Shown piece by piece: positions 40,894 to 51,041 of a DNA stretch of 64,000 nucleotides. Origin of the DNA: Chromatium okenii (lineage in GTDB: Bacteria; Pseudomonadota; Gammaproteobacteria; Chromatiales; Chromatiaceae); contig NZ_PPGH01000034.1 of the NCBI RefSeq assembly GCF_002958735.1, forward strand, positions 186,001-250,000. Direction: 5' to 3'. The notes beneath the pieces are model-generated. The model did no database searches. It saw nothing but the letters and a program-made list of their open reading frames with translations, and was not told where the DNA came from. Position 1 is the first letter of the stretch. Every line of letters starts with the position of its first letter. Made by a program: the position numbers and the translations under genes.

Positions 40894-42298
40894 TTGACCG
40901 TATTCCCTGAAATCCTAAACGAAAAAAAGCCTTATCCGTCAGTCCATTAAAAGCCAGTTCGAGCGTTGGCGCGGCGCTGGCGTTTCTCGGTTTTAATCGC
41001 GCCATTCCGATGTTGCACGGCGCACAAGGCTGTAGTGCCTTCGGTAAGATATTGTTTGTGCGGCATTTCCGCGAACCGATCCCGCTGCAAACGACGGCGG
41101 TCGATCAAATCAGCGCGGTCATGGGCAGTGAAGCGCAGGTTGTTGAAGGACTGAAAACCCTGTCTGAAAAGCACCATCCGGCGCTGATTGGCGTACCAAC
41201 GACCGGTTTAGTGGAAGCGCAGGGCGCAGATATTCACATGGCGGTGCGCGTATTTCGTCAAACATATCCGCAATTTAGCGCGATTCCGGTCGTGCCAGTG
41301 GTCGCACCAGATTTCACCGGTTCGCTGGAAACCGGCTTTGCCAAGGCGGTGAGCGCCATTATTGAAACGTTGGTGCCAACAGCAGCAGAAGCAGGAACGC
41401 GCCCGGTCGTCGTCGCCGTCAAATCAATGTGTTAGCGGGATCGTTCCTCACACCCGGCGATCTTGAACATCTTAAAGATTTAATTGAATTATTCGGCTTG
41501 CGTCCGGTTGTTTTACCCGATTTATCCGATTCACTTGATGGTCATTTGCCCGAAGCTGATTACAGTCCGCTATCTATTGGCGGCGCATTGGTGGATGAAT
41601 TGGCAACGCTCGGTGATGCACTGGCAACTATTGTGATTGGCAATTCAATGAACATCGCCGCTGATCTATTACATGAGCGCACTGGTGTTCCCGATTATCG
41701 TTTTGCGCATTTAATGGGTTTAGCCGCAGTTGATGCGCTGGTTTTAACCTTAACTGAATTGGCTGCCGTACCCGTGCCAGCGAAAATTGAACGCCAACGC
41801 GCTCAACTTCAGGATGCCATGTTGGATTCACATTTCATGCTGGGCATGACGCGCTTTGCAATTGCGGCTGATCCCGATTTATTAATTGGTTTAACGCAAA
41901 TGCTGGCTGGCGTTGGTGCGGAAACGGTGGCAGCAGTGAGTCCAATCAATTCACCTGCATTGAACACTGCTGCTTGCAAACAGATACAAATTGGTGATTT
42001 GGAAGATTTGGAATTATCCGCTCGCGCCCATCATGCTGAAGTATTAATTACCAATTCACATGGCGTTCATACTGGAAAACGGCTGGGTATTCCGCTATTG
42101 CGTGCAGGATTTCCGCAATACGATTTAGTCGGCGGTTTTCAACGCACTTGGATCGGTTATTCCGGCACTCGCGCAACCTTATTCGATTTAGCCAATATCG
42201 TATTGACGTTAGAAAAAGGTGAAATTCATCCGTATCGTTCGCGGCTAAAACAAGGGTCTGTTGCTGAAAGTGAGGCGGCAATTCCACACGCTGCGTAA
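40894..42298 (+). CDS. nifN: Nitrogenase FeMo-cofactor scaffold subunit NifN (frameshifted)
   Basis: Beta-like partner of NifE. The start is probably TTG 40894 (LTVFPEILNEKKALSVSPLKAS). One-base shifts occur near 40925 and 40970, after which AALAFLGFNRAIPMLHGAQGCSAFGKILFVRHF is read in pieces. Then comes PTTGLVEAQGADIHMAV, a third shift near 41430, and NVLAGSFLTPGDLEHLKDLIE, SPINSPALNTAACKQIQIGDLEDLE and GYSGTRATLFDLANIVL. The Cys of GAQGCSAF is conserved. Confidence 0.9.
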
Positions 42299-42316
42299 TT
42301 CATTCGGAGCGAAAAA

Positions 42317-42808
42317 ATGACCGTAGCACGACGACTCAAGTTTGTGAATTGTGATCGTAATGAGAAAACACGCATGACCACCATGATTAAAGTTGCATTT
42401 GCAACAACGGATCGCAAACATATTGATCAGCATTTTGGGACTGCTGAATGCTTGGCAATTTATCAAATTGATGCCGAGCAATTCAATTTGCTTGAAGTAG
42501 TGCAATTCGGGCAACTGGATCAAGATGGGAATGAAAATAAATTAGCGGTCAAGATTGAGGCACTAACCGGTTGTGTTGCAGTGTATTGTCAAGCAATTGG
42601 CGCCTCCGCAGTGAATCAATTACGCCCCAAAGGAATTCAACCCATTAAAGTTCCTGCGGGAACATCGTTGCAGCAAACAATTCGTGCTTTACAACTCGAA
42701 TTGCGTGATGGGCTAAGTGCTTGGCTGGCTCGCGCCATTGAACACCAACAGCAACCAGATCGTGATAAACGATTTGATGCGATGGAAGAAGAAGGCTGGT
42801 GTGAATAA
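42317..42808 (+). CDS. nifX: Nitrogen fixation protein NifX
   Basis: Carrier of NifB-co and FeMo-cofactor precursors during nitrogenase maturation. The full family N-terminus is visible (MTVARRLKFVNCD), then IKVAFATTDRKHIDQHFGTAECLAIYQID and the conserved AVYCQAIGASAVNQLRPKGIQPIKVP. 163 residues, 18 bp after nifN, unbroken. Confidence 0.94.
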   Translation: MTVARRLKFVNCDRNEKTRMTTMIKVAFATTDRKHIDQHFGTAECLAIYQIDAEQFNLLEVVQFGQLDQDGNENKLAVKIEALTGCVAVYCQAIGASAVNQLRPKGIQPIKVPAGTSLQQTIRALQLELRDGLSAWLARAIEHQQQPDRDKRFDAMEEEGWCE

Positions 42809-42856
42809 ACAACGCTTGAATGACTGATAACTTTTTAATCACCAAGGTATTCAACG

Positions 42857-43324
42857 ATGAGTGATGCGCAAACTGTAGACACTGATGGACTTTTGAATTC
42901 TCAATTCGTAGTTGAAATGGTGCGCCAAATGCGTGCGATTGATTCTTACGGCAGTTATGACAAGCTCTCTACAGTGGAAATTTTAGAGCCGTTCATTCTG
43001 ACTCCGGAGAAGAAACGGGACATTCCAATTATTGGCGATCCCGATGAATTGGTCATGGCGCGTATTCGCGTTTTTTATAATGCACTATCGGCAATGATTG
43101 AAGCAGAATGTGGTTTAACTGCCGTGCCATTGGTTAATCTTACGCATGAAGGTTTTGGTCGGGTATTGATTACGGTTGGGAAATTAGTGGTGATGGATCG
43201 CACTTTGCGCGACGTGCATCGCTTTGGTTTTCCTAGCATTTCTAAGATGAAAGACGAGGGCGATAAAATTTTATCGGTCGCATTGGAATTGATTGGCAAC
43301 TATTCCAAGGTTGCTGGACTTTAA
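42857..43324 (+). CDS. NifX-associated nitrogen fixation protein (DUF269)
   Basis: A 155-residue member of the NifX-associated family that follows nifX in many diazotrophs; role in cofactor assembly inferred from conserved linkage. Visible family sequence: FVVEMVRQMRAIDSYGSYDKLS, KKRDIPIIGDPDELVMARIR, MIEAECGLTAVPLVNLTHEGFGRVLI shortened, and the C-terminal VHRFGFPSISKMKDEGDK. Confidence 0.93.
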   Translation: MSDAQTVDTDGLLNSQFVVEMVRQMRAIDSYGSYDKLSTVEILEPFILTPEKKRDIPIIGDPDELVMARIRVFYNALSAMIEAECGLTAVPLVNLTHEGFGRVLITVGKLVVMDRTLRDVHRFGFPSISKMKDEGDKILSVALELIGNYSKVAGL

Positions 43325-43340
43325 ATGAGACGCAGCGCAG

Positions 43341-43553
43341 ATGACTCCAGAAGAACGCCAAGCACTTGAAAAAGCAGTGAGTAAAGCGAAACGAATCGCC
43401 AACGAACGCGCCAGCGCGTTGCATGATTTGGTGGAGGAGCGTCTGCCGGCGGCTTATGAGGAAATCCCCGTCATTGCGCAGGCGACTTATGATGCCTGTC
43501 GCGCTTGGGCGGAGGTCAGCGCCAAACTCAAGGCTGCTGAAATAGACAATTAA
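43341..43553 (+). CDS. DUF683/CCE_0567-family nif protein
   Basis: A 70-residue all-helical protein (MTPEERQALEKAVSKAKRIANERASALHDLVEERLP shortened) of the CCE_0567/Rop-like family found between the NifX-associated gene and fdxB in many nif clusters. Function not known. 16 bp after the upstream gene. Confidence 0.88.
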   Translation: MTPEERQALEKAVSKAKRIANERASALHDLVEERLPAAYEEIPVIAQATYDACRAWAEVSAKLKAAEIDN

Positions 43554-43582
43554 ATCATGCTATTAAACGTTGGAGATCAGGC

Positions 43583-43885
43583 ATGTCGATAGTTACAGGT
43601 GTCACGCGAGGCGGAAAAGAATGGACGCCTGCATTTGTTACAAAAATCAATCAAAACAACTGCATCGGCTGTGGGCGTTGCTACAAAGTGTGTCCGCGTG
43701 ATGTGTTCGAGCTGATCGACCGCGATGATCTCGATCTTGATGACATCGAAGATGACGATGATTTCGATGATGAAGCGCCGGGTATGGTGATGAATTTGAA
43801 GGATTTATTAGATTGTATTGGCTGTCAGGCGTGCTCGCGGGTGTGTCCGAAAAACTGCTTGTCGCACCAACCACAACCTGCTTAA
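43583..43885 (+). CDS. fdxB: Nif-specific ferredoxin III (FdxB, 2[4Fe-4S])
   Basis: Ferredoxin with two CxxCxxCxxxCP clusters: CIGCGRCYKVCP and CIGCQACSRVCP. They are separated by a strongly acidic insert (DDLDLDDIEDDDDFDDEAPG) typical of FdxB. GGAG lies 9 nt before ATG 43583. Last gene of the nif cluster in view; a hairpin follows. Confidence 0.94.
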   Translation: MSIVTGVTRGGKEWTPAFVTKINQNNCIGCGRCYKVCPRDVFELIDRDDLDLDDIEDDDDFDDEAPGMVMNLKDLLDCIGCQACSRVCPKNCLSHQPQPA

Positions 43886-43892
43886 AATTTCC

Positions 43893-43919
43893 CGAGTCCC
43901 CTTTTTTAAAGGGGACTCG
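43893..43919 (+). terminator. Hairpin after fdxB
   Basis: CGAGTCCCC and GGGGACTCG arms around CTTTTTTAAAG-type centre give a long perfect stem 8 bp after the fdxB stop. It may belong to the C/G-rich repeat family; a terminator role is inferred from position. Confidence 0.6.
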
Positions 43920-43968
43920 TAACAGTTAGTCATAATCAGTAGGATAGAGTTGTAAACTTTACTTATTT

Positions 43969-44053
43969 GGCAGTGGTCTCATCAATAGGGCGAAATTTCT
44001 TAATCATTTTAAAGGATAAAAATCTGTACAACCCTATTAATGAAACCACTGCC
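43969..44053. mobile_element. 85-bp MITE-like element, copy 1
   Basis: The ends form terminal inverted repeats of about 22 bp (GGCAGTGGTCTCATCAATAGGG against CCCTATTAATGAAACCACTGCC, two mismatches after inversion). The centre includes AAAGGATAAAAATCTGTACA. A related copy lies in inverted orientation at 44692-44780, on the other side of ridA. No transposase coding capacity. The rest of the 43920-44274 gap is AT-rich and shows no other feature. Confidence 0.7.
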
Positions 44054-44274
44054 TTTAATTTTGTTCTATTGATCGTGGCACTACCGCTGGAACAAAGTAA
44101 AAAGTTTGCAGCACATCCTAACTCACTCCTTTTGGCAAAGGCAAAAGGACGGCAGAAGTTGATGAAAAATTATGAAGTACTCCGATATTTTTTATTGAGC
44201 ATACTGAGTAATATTCAAGAAAAAAGTATCAACTATTCATACCTGTAAACAAACAAGACTGATTGGAAGTGAAT

Positions 44275-44676
44275 GTGAATAAAACAGATACAGTTGGACA
44301 ACCAATTCACAGCGATCTAGCACCGCAAGCCATTGGCATCTATTCGCAAGCAATTCAGGCTGGCACAACGGTTTATCTCTCTGGGCAGATTCCGCTCGCG
44401 CCGACCACGATGGAATTGATTGACGGTGATATGACGGCGCAGATTCGGCAGGTGTTTGAGAATCTGCAAGCAGTCGCTCATGCCGCTGGCGGTTCGCTGG
44501 CTGATGTAGTGAAACTCAATGTTTTTCTAACGGATTTGAGTCACTTTCCGCTGGTTAATCAGGAGATGCTCAACTACTTCACCGCACCTTATCCAGCACG
44601 AGCGGTGATTGGCGTAGCGGCACTTCCTCGCGGCGCGGCAGTGGAAATGGATGCAGTGCTGGTGCTGGGCTCGTAA
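44275..44676 (+). CDS. ridA: RidA family enamine/imine deaminase
   Basis: Hydrolyses reactive enamine/imine intermediates from PLP enzymes (Rid/YjgF/UK114 family). Conserved [43 protein letters not shown] shortened, and the signature [22 protein letters not shown] with the catalytic Arg. GTG 44275 is chosen because GGAAG lies about 6 nt upstream; TTG 44263 is also in frame. It stands alone between two inverted MITE-like copies. Confidence 0.9.
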   Translation: MNKTDTVGQPIHSDLAPQAIGIYSQAIQAGTTVYLSGQIPLAPTTMELIDGDMTAQIRQVFENLQAVAHAAGGSLADVVKLNVFLTDLSHFPLVNQEMLNYFTAPYPARAVIGVAALPRGAAVEMDAVLVLGS

Positions 44677-44691
44677 CTGTTGACGGTAGTA

Positions 44692-44780
44692 GGCTAGTGG
44701 TTCTATTAATAGGGCTGTATAGATTTTTATCCTTGAGTTAAAAGGAACTAATATTTCGCCCTATTGATGAAACCACTACC
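44692..44780. mobile_element. 89-bp MITE-like element, copy 2 (inverted)
   Basis: The reverse complement matches copy 1 over its length: GGTAGTGGTTTCATCAATAGGG end, the AAGGATAAAAATCTATACA centre, and the CCCTATTAATAGAACCACTAGCC end. The two copies face each other across ridA. Confidence 0.7.
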
Positions 44781-44805
44781 CGAGAATGAAATTCATAGAG
44801 ATGTT

Positions 44806-45525
44806 TTACGCCCTAGGCAGTCCCGCCACTGTCGTTTCAATCCATTCTTCAACTTCAGCGTTTAATTCCGCAGCTTTACGTCCTTTGCTATCAACCAATT
44901 GACCAATGACTAAATCAATTGTCCCCGGTCGTTTAATAAAGCTGCGGCGACCCCAAAAATAACCTGCATTGTGTGCCATTGGCAGCACTGGATAACCGCT
45001 GCGTTCTGCTAATAATGCGCCGCCAATCGCGTAAGGACGCCGCGTATTCGGTGCAACTCGTGTTCCTTCTGGAAATACAATGACCCAGCGCCCAGCGTCT
45101 AAACGTTGTTGTCCATCGTGAATAACTTGCATGACTGCTCGTCGTCCGGCGCGGCGATCAATCGCAATTGGTTGTAGTTGGCGCATTGCCCATCCAAAAA
45201 ATGGCACTCCCATCAATTCTTGTTTGAGCACCCAACTTTGTTCTGACGGCAATAATGCGCGTATTGCCACTGTTTCCCAAGTGGATTGGTGTTTTGCCAA
45301 TACAATTACATTGGTTTTTGGTAAGTTTTCCAATCCTTGAATGCGATAGTCAAGCTGGCAAATGATGCGCAGCGCCCGCAGATTAAAGCGCCCCCACGTA
45401 TTCGCTAACCGCGATGCAGCAGGTGATTTCCGATTTGTACCTGCTGCGATCACAATCGCGCAGGAAAATAGGAAGGTTGAACTCAGAAAAACGATTTGAT
45501 AAAGCAATGAACGCAATAAAAGCAT
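44806..45525 (-). CDS. plsC: 1-acyl-sn-glycerol-3-phosphate acyltransferase (PlsC family)
   Basis: Inner-membrane acyltransferase forming phosphatidic acid. N-terminal membrane segment (LYQIVFLSSTFLFSCAIVIAAG). The acyltransferase block I reads KHQSTWET (HX4E-type variant of HX4D, as in this subfamily), then QLQPIAIDR and the FPEGTR block. 239 residues and unbroken. Last gene of glyQ-glyS-gmhB-plsC on the minus strand, with only 3 bp to gmhB. Confidence 0.9.
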   Translation of the reverse strand: MLLLRSLLYQIVFLSSTFLFSCAIVIAAGTNRKSPAASRLANTWGRFNLRALRIICQLDYRIQGLENLPKTNVIVLAKHQSTWETVAIRALLPSEQSWVLKQELMGVPFFGWAMRQLQPIAIDRRAGRRAVMQVIHDGQQRLDAGRWVIVFPEGTRVAPNTRRPYAIGGALLAERSGYPVLPMAHNAGYFWGRRSFIKRPGTIDLVIGQLVDSKGRKAAELNAEVEEWIETTVAGLPRA

Positions 45526-45528
45526 GGC

Positions 45529-46098
45529 TTAATTTTCTCGGTTTAATAATACACTGACTGCCGCACACAAATCACTACAGACTAAAAGATCATCAAAGAT
45601 TTCATCCTGTGCGCGAAGCTGCGCTAAGGTACGTTTTCCTTTGCCGGTCATTACCAGCCAAGGCGTTGCGCCAACACGACGCGCCGCAATGATGTCACTG
45701 ACTGAATCGCCAATCAACGGAACACCGACAAGGCTGATATTCATGCGATTAGCGATTTCTTTTAATAAGCCAGTATTCGGTTTACGGCAATCACAATGCT
45801 CGTTTGGTGTGTGCGGACAAAACGCAATCATTTCAATTCGACCGCCCTGCGCAACCACTAATTCTCGCAACAATTGGTGCATGGCATTTAATTCACCTAA
45901 TGGAAATAAATTGCGCCCAATTCCCGATTGATTACTCGCAATAGCGATGCGATAACCTGCGTGAGATAACCTCACAATGGCATCAATACTGCGCGGCAGC
46001 GGTTTCCATTCCGCTAGTGATTTGATGTAGTCATCGGAATCTTCATTGATGACTCCATCACGATCCAAAATAATAACCCGTTCAGAACGCAGTGACAT
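45529..46098 (-). CDS. gmhB: D-glycero-D-manno-heptose-1,7-bisphosphate 7-phosphatase GmhB
   Basis: HAD-family phosphatase in the heptose branch of LPS core synthesis. HAD motif I ILDRDGVINED, motif II ASNQSGIGRN, the zinc-binding loop CPHTPNEHCDCRKP, and motif III/IV IGDSVSDIIAARRVGA. 189 residues and unbroken. It begins 2 bp after the glyS stop, the common glyQ-glyS-gmhB order. Confidence 0.93.
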   Translation of the reverse strand: MSLRSERVIILDRDGVINEDSDDYIKSLAEWKPLPRSIDAIVRLSHAGYRIAIASNQSGIGRNLFPLGELNAMHQLLRELVVAQGGRIEMIAFCPHTPNEHCDCRKPNTGLLKEIANRMNISLVGVPLIGDSVSDIIAARRVGATPWLVMTGKGKRTLAQLRAQDEIFDDLLVCSDLCAAVSVLLNREN

Positions 46099-46100
46099 CG

Positions 46101-48163
46101 TTATTGCAACCGCGATAAATCAGCCACTTGTGAACACAATTCAGCCAATGAATGCAATAAGCGCAGCCGATTGGCGCGAATTGCCGCATCTTCAGCCATC
46201 ACCATCACTTCCGTGAAAAACGCATCACTTCGGGGCGCAATCTGCCACCGCCGTCAATACGCCGAGATAATCGCGCTGCGCCGCCAGCGGTTGAATTGCC
46301 GCATTCAATTCGGCAACCGCGCCGCCAGCCGCATTTCCGCCGGATCGGTGAGCAACGCCGGATCGACTGGCTGCGCATCTATCGCGTTGGTTTTACTCAA
46401 GATATTGCGGATGCGTTTATTCGCTGCCGCAACGCTTCCGCCGCTGGCAACGCTCGAAATGCCGTCACCGCTGCGATGCGCCGATCCAAATCGCACGGAT
46501 TGGTCACGCCGCAACTGAGCACCGCCGCCACCGTGTCATTCGCAACCCCGCGCTCGCTGTAATAGCCATCAAGCCGCTCCAACACATACGCCAGCACCGT
46601 TCCACCGTGTCGGCAGCGAGAACGCCTGCGTCAAAACCAGCGCAGCCGTGCGCAACACCTCGCGCAGATCAAGATCAATTCCGTTTTCAATCAATAACCT
46701 GAGTACGGCAATCGACGCCGGCGCAGCGCATACGGATCGCGGGTGCCGGTCGGACGTTGCCCGATCCCGAAAATGCCGACAGCGTGTCAATCCGCTCGGC
46801 GAGCGCCAGCACCTTGCCGCAATTGCTCGCCGGCAGCGCATCGCCGCAAATTTCGGTTGATACTGCTCCGCCAGCGCCGCGCACACCTCCGGCGCTTCAC
46901 CGGAACGCTCGGCGTAATAACGCCCCATAACGCCTTGTAAACTTGGGAATTCGTACACCATCGCCGTGACCAAATCGCATTTGCTCAACTGCGCAGCGCG
47001 GGCAATCAACGCCGGTCAAGTGCGAAATGCAGCGCCAGTGTTTGCCCCAACTGCGCCACGCGGCGACTTTTGGCGGCAATCGTGCCGAGTTTGTCTTGAA
47101 AAACGACGGTTTCTAACCGCTCGGCAAACGCGCTCAACGGCTGCGTTAAATCCTTCGTCCAGAAAAATTCAGCATCCGCAAAACGCGGCCGAATCACCCG
47201 CTCGTTGCCCGCTTGAATCTGCGCCGGATCGCGGCTGACCAAATTGGTGACGGCGACAAAACTGGCTTGCAACTGCCCAGCAGCGTCATCCAGCGGGAAG
47301 TATTTCTGATTGCGCTGCATCGTCTCAATCAGCACTTCCGGCGGAATCTCCAAATAACTGGCATCGAAACGACACAGCAACGCCTGCGGCCATTCCACCA
47401 GCGCCGTCACTTCCTCCAATAATTCGGCATCAATCCGCGCCTGCAAGCCAGCCGCCGCTGCAACTTCTGTCACCTGCTCCCGAATCAGCTCGCGGCGACG
47501 ATCAAATGACGGTTCCACAAAACCGCCGTCGCGCAGCGCCTCGGCGTAATCGGCGGCAGTTGTGAGCGGAATCGGTTCGGGATGATGAAAGCGATGACCG
47601 CGAGTGCTCGCGCCAGCGGCGATGCCCAACACCGTGCCCGCAATTGGTGCGTCGCCGAGCAGCAGGCAAATCCACTGCACCGGGCGCACAAATTCCGCTT
47701 CACCTGCGCCCCAGCGCATCCGTTTGGGAATCGGCAAACCGGCGAGCGCCGCCTCGGTCATCGCCGGCACGAGCTGCGCCGTCGCCAAGCCGGGGCGCTG
47801 GCTGCAAAAGCTCAACCACGCGCCTTTCTCCGTTTCCTCGCGCTGCAAGTCGGCGAATTCCACCCCACACGACCGCGCAAAGCCGAGCGCGGCTGGCGTC
47901 GGTTGTCCGTCGGCAGTGAACGCAGCGGCAACTGCTGGGCCGCGTCGGGTGGTGATTTGCTCCGGCTGGTGCGTGGCGACGGCGCGAATCAACAGCGCCA
48001 ATCGGCGTGGCGCAGCAAATTGTTCTAAATCGCCGTGCGCGATGCCGTGCGTTTTCAATTGCTGGCGCAGCCCGTCGGCAAATGCCTGTGACAACGTCGG
48101 CAGCGCCAGCGGTGGCAATTCTTCGGTGCCGATTTCAATCAGCAGATCAGCCAAGGTATTCAA
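46101..48163 (-). CDS. glyS: Glycyl-tRNA synthetase beta subunit (frameshifted)
   Basis: Beta subunit of the tetrameric bacterial glycyl-tRNA synthetase. The first 380 residues are intact ([42 protein letters not shown] shortened, [37 protein letters not shown] shortened, [24 protein letters not shown] region). From about 47010 to 46230 the frame shifts at least four times, although family segments persist in pieces ([24 protein letters not shown] shortened). The C-terminus ends [14 protein letters not shown]...VADLSRLQ at 46101. It overlaps glyQ by 4 bp. As an essential gene the breaks are most likely sequence errors. Confidence 0.88.
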
Positions 48164-49083
48164 GCAGTTATCTCCTGCGCTGCCGCCAGTAGCGGAAAAC
48201 CAAGTGCCTCGCGGCGGGCGAAATAGGATTGCGCAACGGCGCGGGATAAGGTGCGCACGCGCAAAATGAAGCGCTGGCGCTCGGTGACGGAAATCGCGCC
48301 GCGAGCGTCCAATAAATTGAAGGTATGCGATGCCCGCAGCACTTGTTCATACGCCGGCAGCGGCAGATTGCGCTCCACCAATGCGGTGCTCAGGCGCTCG
48401 CAGGTGTCAAACCAACTCAGCAGCGCGGCGGTGTCGGCGTATTCAAAGTTGTAGGTGGATTGCTCGACTTCATTTTGATGGAACACGTCGCCGTAAGTGA
48501 CGATGCCAGCGGGTGAGCGGCTCCACACCAAATCATAAACGCTTTCAACCGCTTGCAAATACATGGCGATGCGTTCGAGGCCGTAGGTGATTTCGCCGGT
48601 GACGGGGCGACAATCCAGCCCGCCGACTTGTTGGAAATAGGTGAACTGCGTCACTTCCATGCCGTTGAGCCAGACTTCCCAGCCCAAGCCCCACGCGCCG
48701 AGCGTCGGCGATTCCCAGTTGTCTTCGACAAAGCGGATGTCATGCACCAGCGGATCAAGCCCGAGCTGGCGCAGCGAGTTGAGATAGAGTTCTTGAATAT
48801 CGGGCGGCGAGGGTTTGAGCATCACTTGGAATTGGTAGTAATGCTGGAGCCGATTGGGATTGTCGCCGTAGCGCCCGTCGGTCGGTCGCCGTGAGGGTTG
48901 GACGTAGGCGCTGCGCCAAGGTTCGGGGCCAATGGCGCGGAGAAAGGTGGCGGGATGAAAAGTGCCCGCGCCGACTTCCATGTCATACGGTTGCACGACG
49001 ACGCAGCCCAGCTCCGCCCAATAGCGTTGCAGAGCAAAGATAAGACCTTGAAAGGTCGAGAGGTCTTCGGTGGCGAGACTCAA
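48160..49083 (-). CDS. glyQ: Glycyl-tRNA synthetase alpha subunit
   Basis: Catalytic subunit of the heterotetrameric GlyRS. Conserved [25 protein letters not shown] shortened, [22 protein letters not shown] shortened, [22 protein letters not shown] shortened, and [21 protein letters not shown] shortened. The start is TTG at 49083 with GAGGAA about 7 nt upstream; no ATG fits. Unbroken at 307 residues. It diverges from glnA. Confidence 0.96.
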   Translation of the reverse strand: MSLATEDLSTFQGLIFALQRYWAELGCVVVQPYDMEVGAGTFHPATFLRAIGPEPWRSAYVQPSRRPTDGRYGDNPNRLQHYYQFQVMLKPSPPDIQELYLNSLRQLGLDPLVHDIRFVEDNWESPTLGAWGLGWEVWLNGMEVTQFTYFQQVGGLDCRPVTGEITYGLERIAMYLQAVESVYDLVWSRSPAGIVTYGDVFHQNEVEQSTYNFEYADTAALLSWFDTCERLSTALVERNLPLPAYEQVLRASHTFNLLDARGAISVTERQRFILRVRTLSRAVAQSYFARREALGFPLLAAAQEITA

Positions 49084-49261
49084 AAGCAGTTCCTCAAAAC
49101 ACGGCGGAAGGTTGTGAGTGAGTATATCGGTTGGGCGGATTCGTTAAAACGACAACGCGCTGCGCAGTTTTGGGGCGCAGTGCTGGCGCGGCGCACGATT
49201 TGAGCGCGATGGAGCTGGCGCTGCGACCGGCGCGGTCTAAGCAGAATCATCTGGCAATCTT

Positions 49262-49277
49262 TGGCGCTATGATTGCT
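49262..49277 (+). promoter_or_regulatory. Sigma-54 promoter of glnA
   Basis: TGGCGC-N5-TTGCT matches the -24/-12 consensus TGGCAC-N5-TTGCA at 9 of 11 fixed positions, with GG and GC correctly spaced. It lies 78 bp upstream of the glnA ATG in the glyQ-glnA divergent region, and ntrBC is close by. No convincing NtrC dyad was seen. Confidence 0.65.
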
Positions 49278-49354
49278 AATGTTGCCAGTCGAGCAATTTC
49301 GTTGGGCGTCGCCGCGCTTGCGACGCTTTTTTTAGCCACAAGCGGAGAAACTGA

Positions 49355-50749
49355 ATGACCGATGTGATGCAGATGATTAAAGACAACGAAGTCAAATTCG
49401 TTGACCTGCGTTTTACCGACACTCGCGGCAAGGAACAGCATGTGTCCATGCCTGCCAGCGTCGTCGATGCGGAGATGTTCCGCGACGGCAAGATGTTTGA
49501 CGGTTCGTCAATCGCCGGCTGGAAGGGCATTGAAGCCTCCGACATGGTGTTGATGCCAGAAGCTGACACGGCGGTGATGGACCCGTTCACCGATGAAAAT
49601 ACGCTGATTATTCGCTGCGACATTTTGGAGCCGGAGACGATGACCGGTTACGAGCGCGATCCGCGTTCGGTCGCCAAACGCGCTGAGGCGTATTTGAAAT
49701 CGACCGGCATCGCCGACACCGCGTTTTTTGGCCCGAGCCAGAATTCTTTGTGTTTGATGACGTGCGTTGGGGCGCGGATATGAGCGGCTGCTTCTGCAAG
49801 CTCGATTCGCAGGAAGCCGGTTGGAATTCCGAGCGCGTGTTCCCCGATGGCAACATGGGACATCGTCCGGGCGTGAAGGGCGGTTATTTCCCCGTGCCGC
49901 CAGTCGATTCGCTCAACGATCTCCGCGCTGCGATGTGTTTGACGCTGGAAGAAATGGGCGTTCCGGTCGAGGTGCATCATCACGAAGTCGCCACCGCTGG
50001 GCAGTGCGAAATCGGCACGCGCTTTGACACGTGGTGCGTCGCGCTGACAAGAATCAGATCACCAAATATGTGATTCAAACGTCGCTCACGCTTACGGCAA
50101 AACTGCGACTTCATGCCCAAGCCAATCGTGGGACAACGGCACAGGAATGCACGTTCATCAATCGTTGAGCAAAGACGGGAATAACTTATTTGCTGGCGAT
50201 AAATACGGCGGTTTATCCGATACCGCGCTGTATTACATTGGCGGCATTATTAAACATGCTCGCGCTTTGAATGCGCTGACGAATGCGTCCACCAATTCGT
50301 ATAAGCGTTAGTGCCCGGCTTTGAAGCCCGGTGATGATGCTGGCGTATTCTGCTCGCAATCGCTCGCATCTATTCGCATTCCATTCAGCGCCAGCCCGAA
50401 AGGTCGCCGCATTGAAGTGCGTTTCCCTGATTCAACCGGCAATCCATATCTCGCATTTTCGGCAATGATGTTGGCGGGTTTGGATGGGATTCAAAACCGC
50501 ATTCATCCCGGCGATGCGATGGATAAGGATTTATACGATCTGCCACCCGAAGAGGCAAAAGCCATTCCAACCGTCTGTCATTCGTTGGATATGGCATTGG
50601 AAGCTCTGGATAAAGATCGGGATTTCCTCACCGTCGGCGGCGTTTCACTGATGATCTGATTGACAGTTACATCGCGCTGAAGATGACTGAAGTCACGCCT
50701 GCGCATGACCACGCATCCGGTTGAATTCGATATGTATTACAGCTTGTAA
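49355..50749 (+). CDS. glnA: Glutamine synthetase type I (heavily frameshifted)
   Basis: Assimilates ammonia into glutamine. N-terminal beta-grasp ([19 protein letters not shown]), then [17 protein letters not shown], the metal-binding [30 protein letters not shown], and [14 protein letters not shown]. The adenylylation-site Tyr is in DLYDLPPEE. The C-terminus [13 protein letters not shown] is reached only through frameshifts (about eight, all explained by one-base losses near 49740, 50030-50130, 50310-50370 and 50690). Every motif is conserved, so a working gene with assembly errors is the likeliest reading. Confidence 0.9.
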
Positions 50750-50831
50750 TTCGCACGGAATTGATTGCTGGCGCAGGGATGCGCCAATTCTGCACTCACT
50801 TTATTTCAACATTTGATCCCGCTGTTATCCA

Positions 50832-51040
50832 ATGAAAACCTACACGGCAATTATTGAACGCTGTCCAGATACTGGGCTGTACGTTGGTTTTGTGCCCGGC
50901 TTTCGCGGGCGCATTCGCAAGCAGAAACACTGGATGAACTCAATCACAATCTTCAAGAAGTCATTGCCATGTTGCTTGAAGATGGTGAACCAACATTAGA
51001 AGCCGAATTTATCGGCACTCAGAATATCGTCATTGCTTAA
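50832..51040 (+). CDS. hicB: HicB-like antitoxin (one frameshift)
   Basis: HicB-family N-terminal fold: MKTYTAIIERCPDTGLYVGFVPGF, then after a one-base shift near 50910 AHSQAETLDELNHNLQEVIAML shortened and LEDGEPTLEAEFIGTQNIVIA. 69 residues, lacking an extra DNA-binding domain, so probably the short form. It ends one base before the HicA ATG and sits between glnA and ntrB. Confidence 0.75.
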
Positions 51041-51041
51041 A

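Noticed and set aside
2543..43919. CRISPR array from the recurring C/G-rich repeats
   Set aside because: Copies are scattered, palindromic, variable in length and not separated by uniform spacers; no cas genes are present.
43967..44248. Possible 93-residue ORF after fdxB
   Set aside because: It starts at the edge of the MITE-like element and runs through it, has no ribosome-binding site and no family resemblance.
49130..49200. NtrC-binding dyad upstream of glnA (CTGCGC...GCGCAG)
   Set aside because: The half-site spacing is two bases longer than the NtrC consensus, so it is not listed as a site.
49355..50749. glnA as a true pseudogene
   Set aside because: All catalytic motifs and the adenylylation Tyr are conserved, and each break is fixed by one base; decay would also show substitutions.
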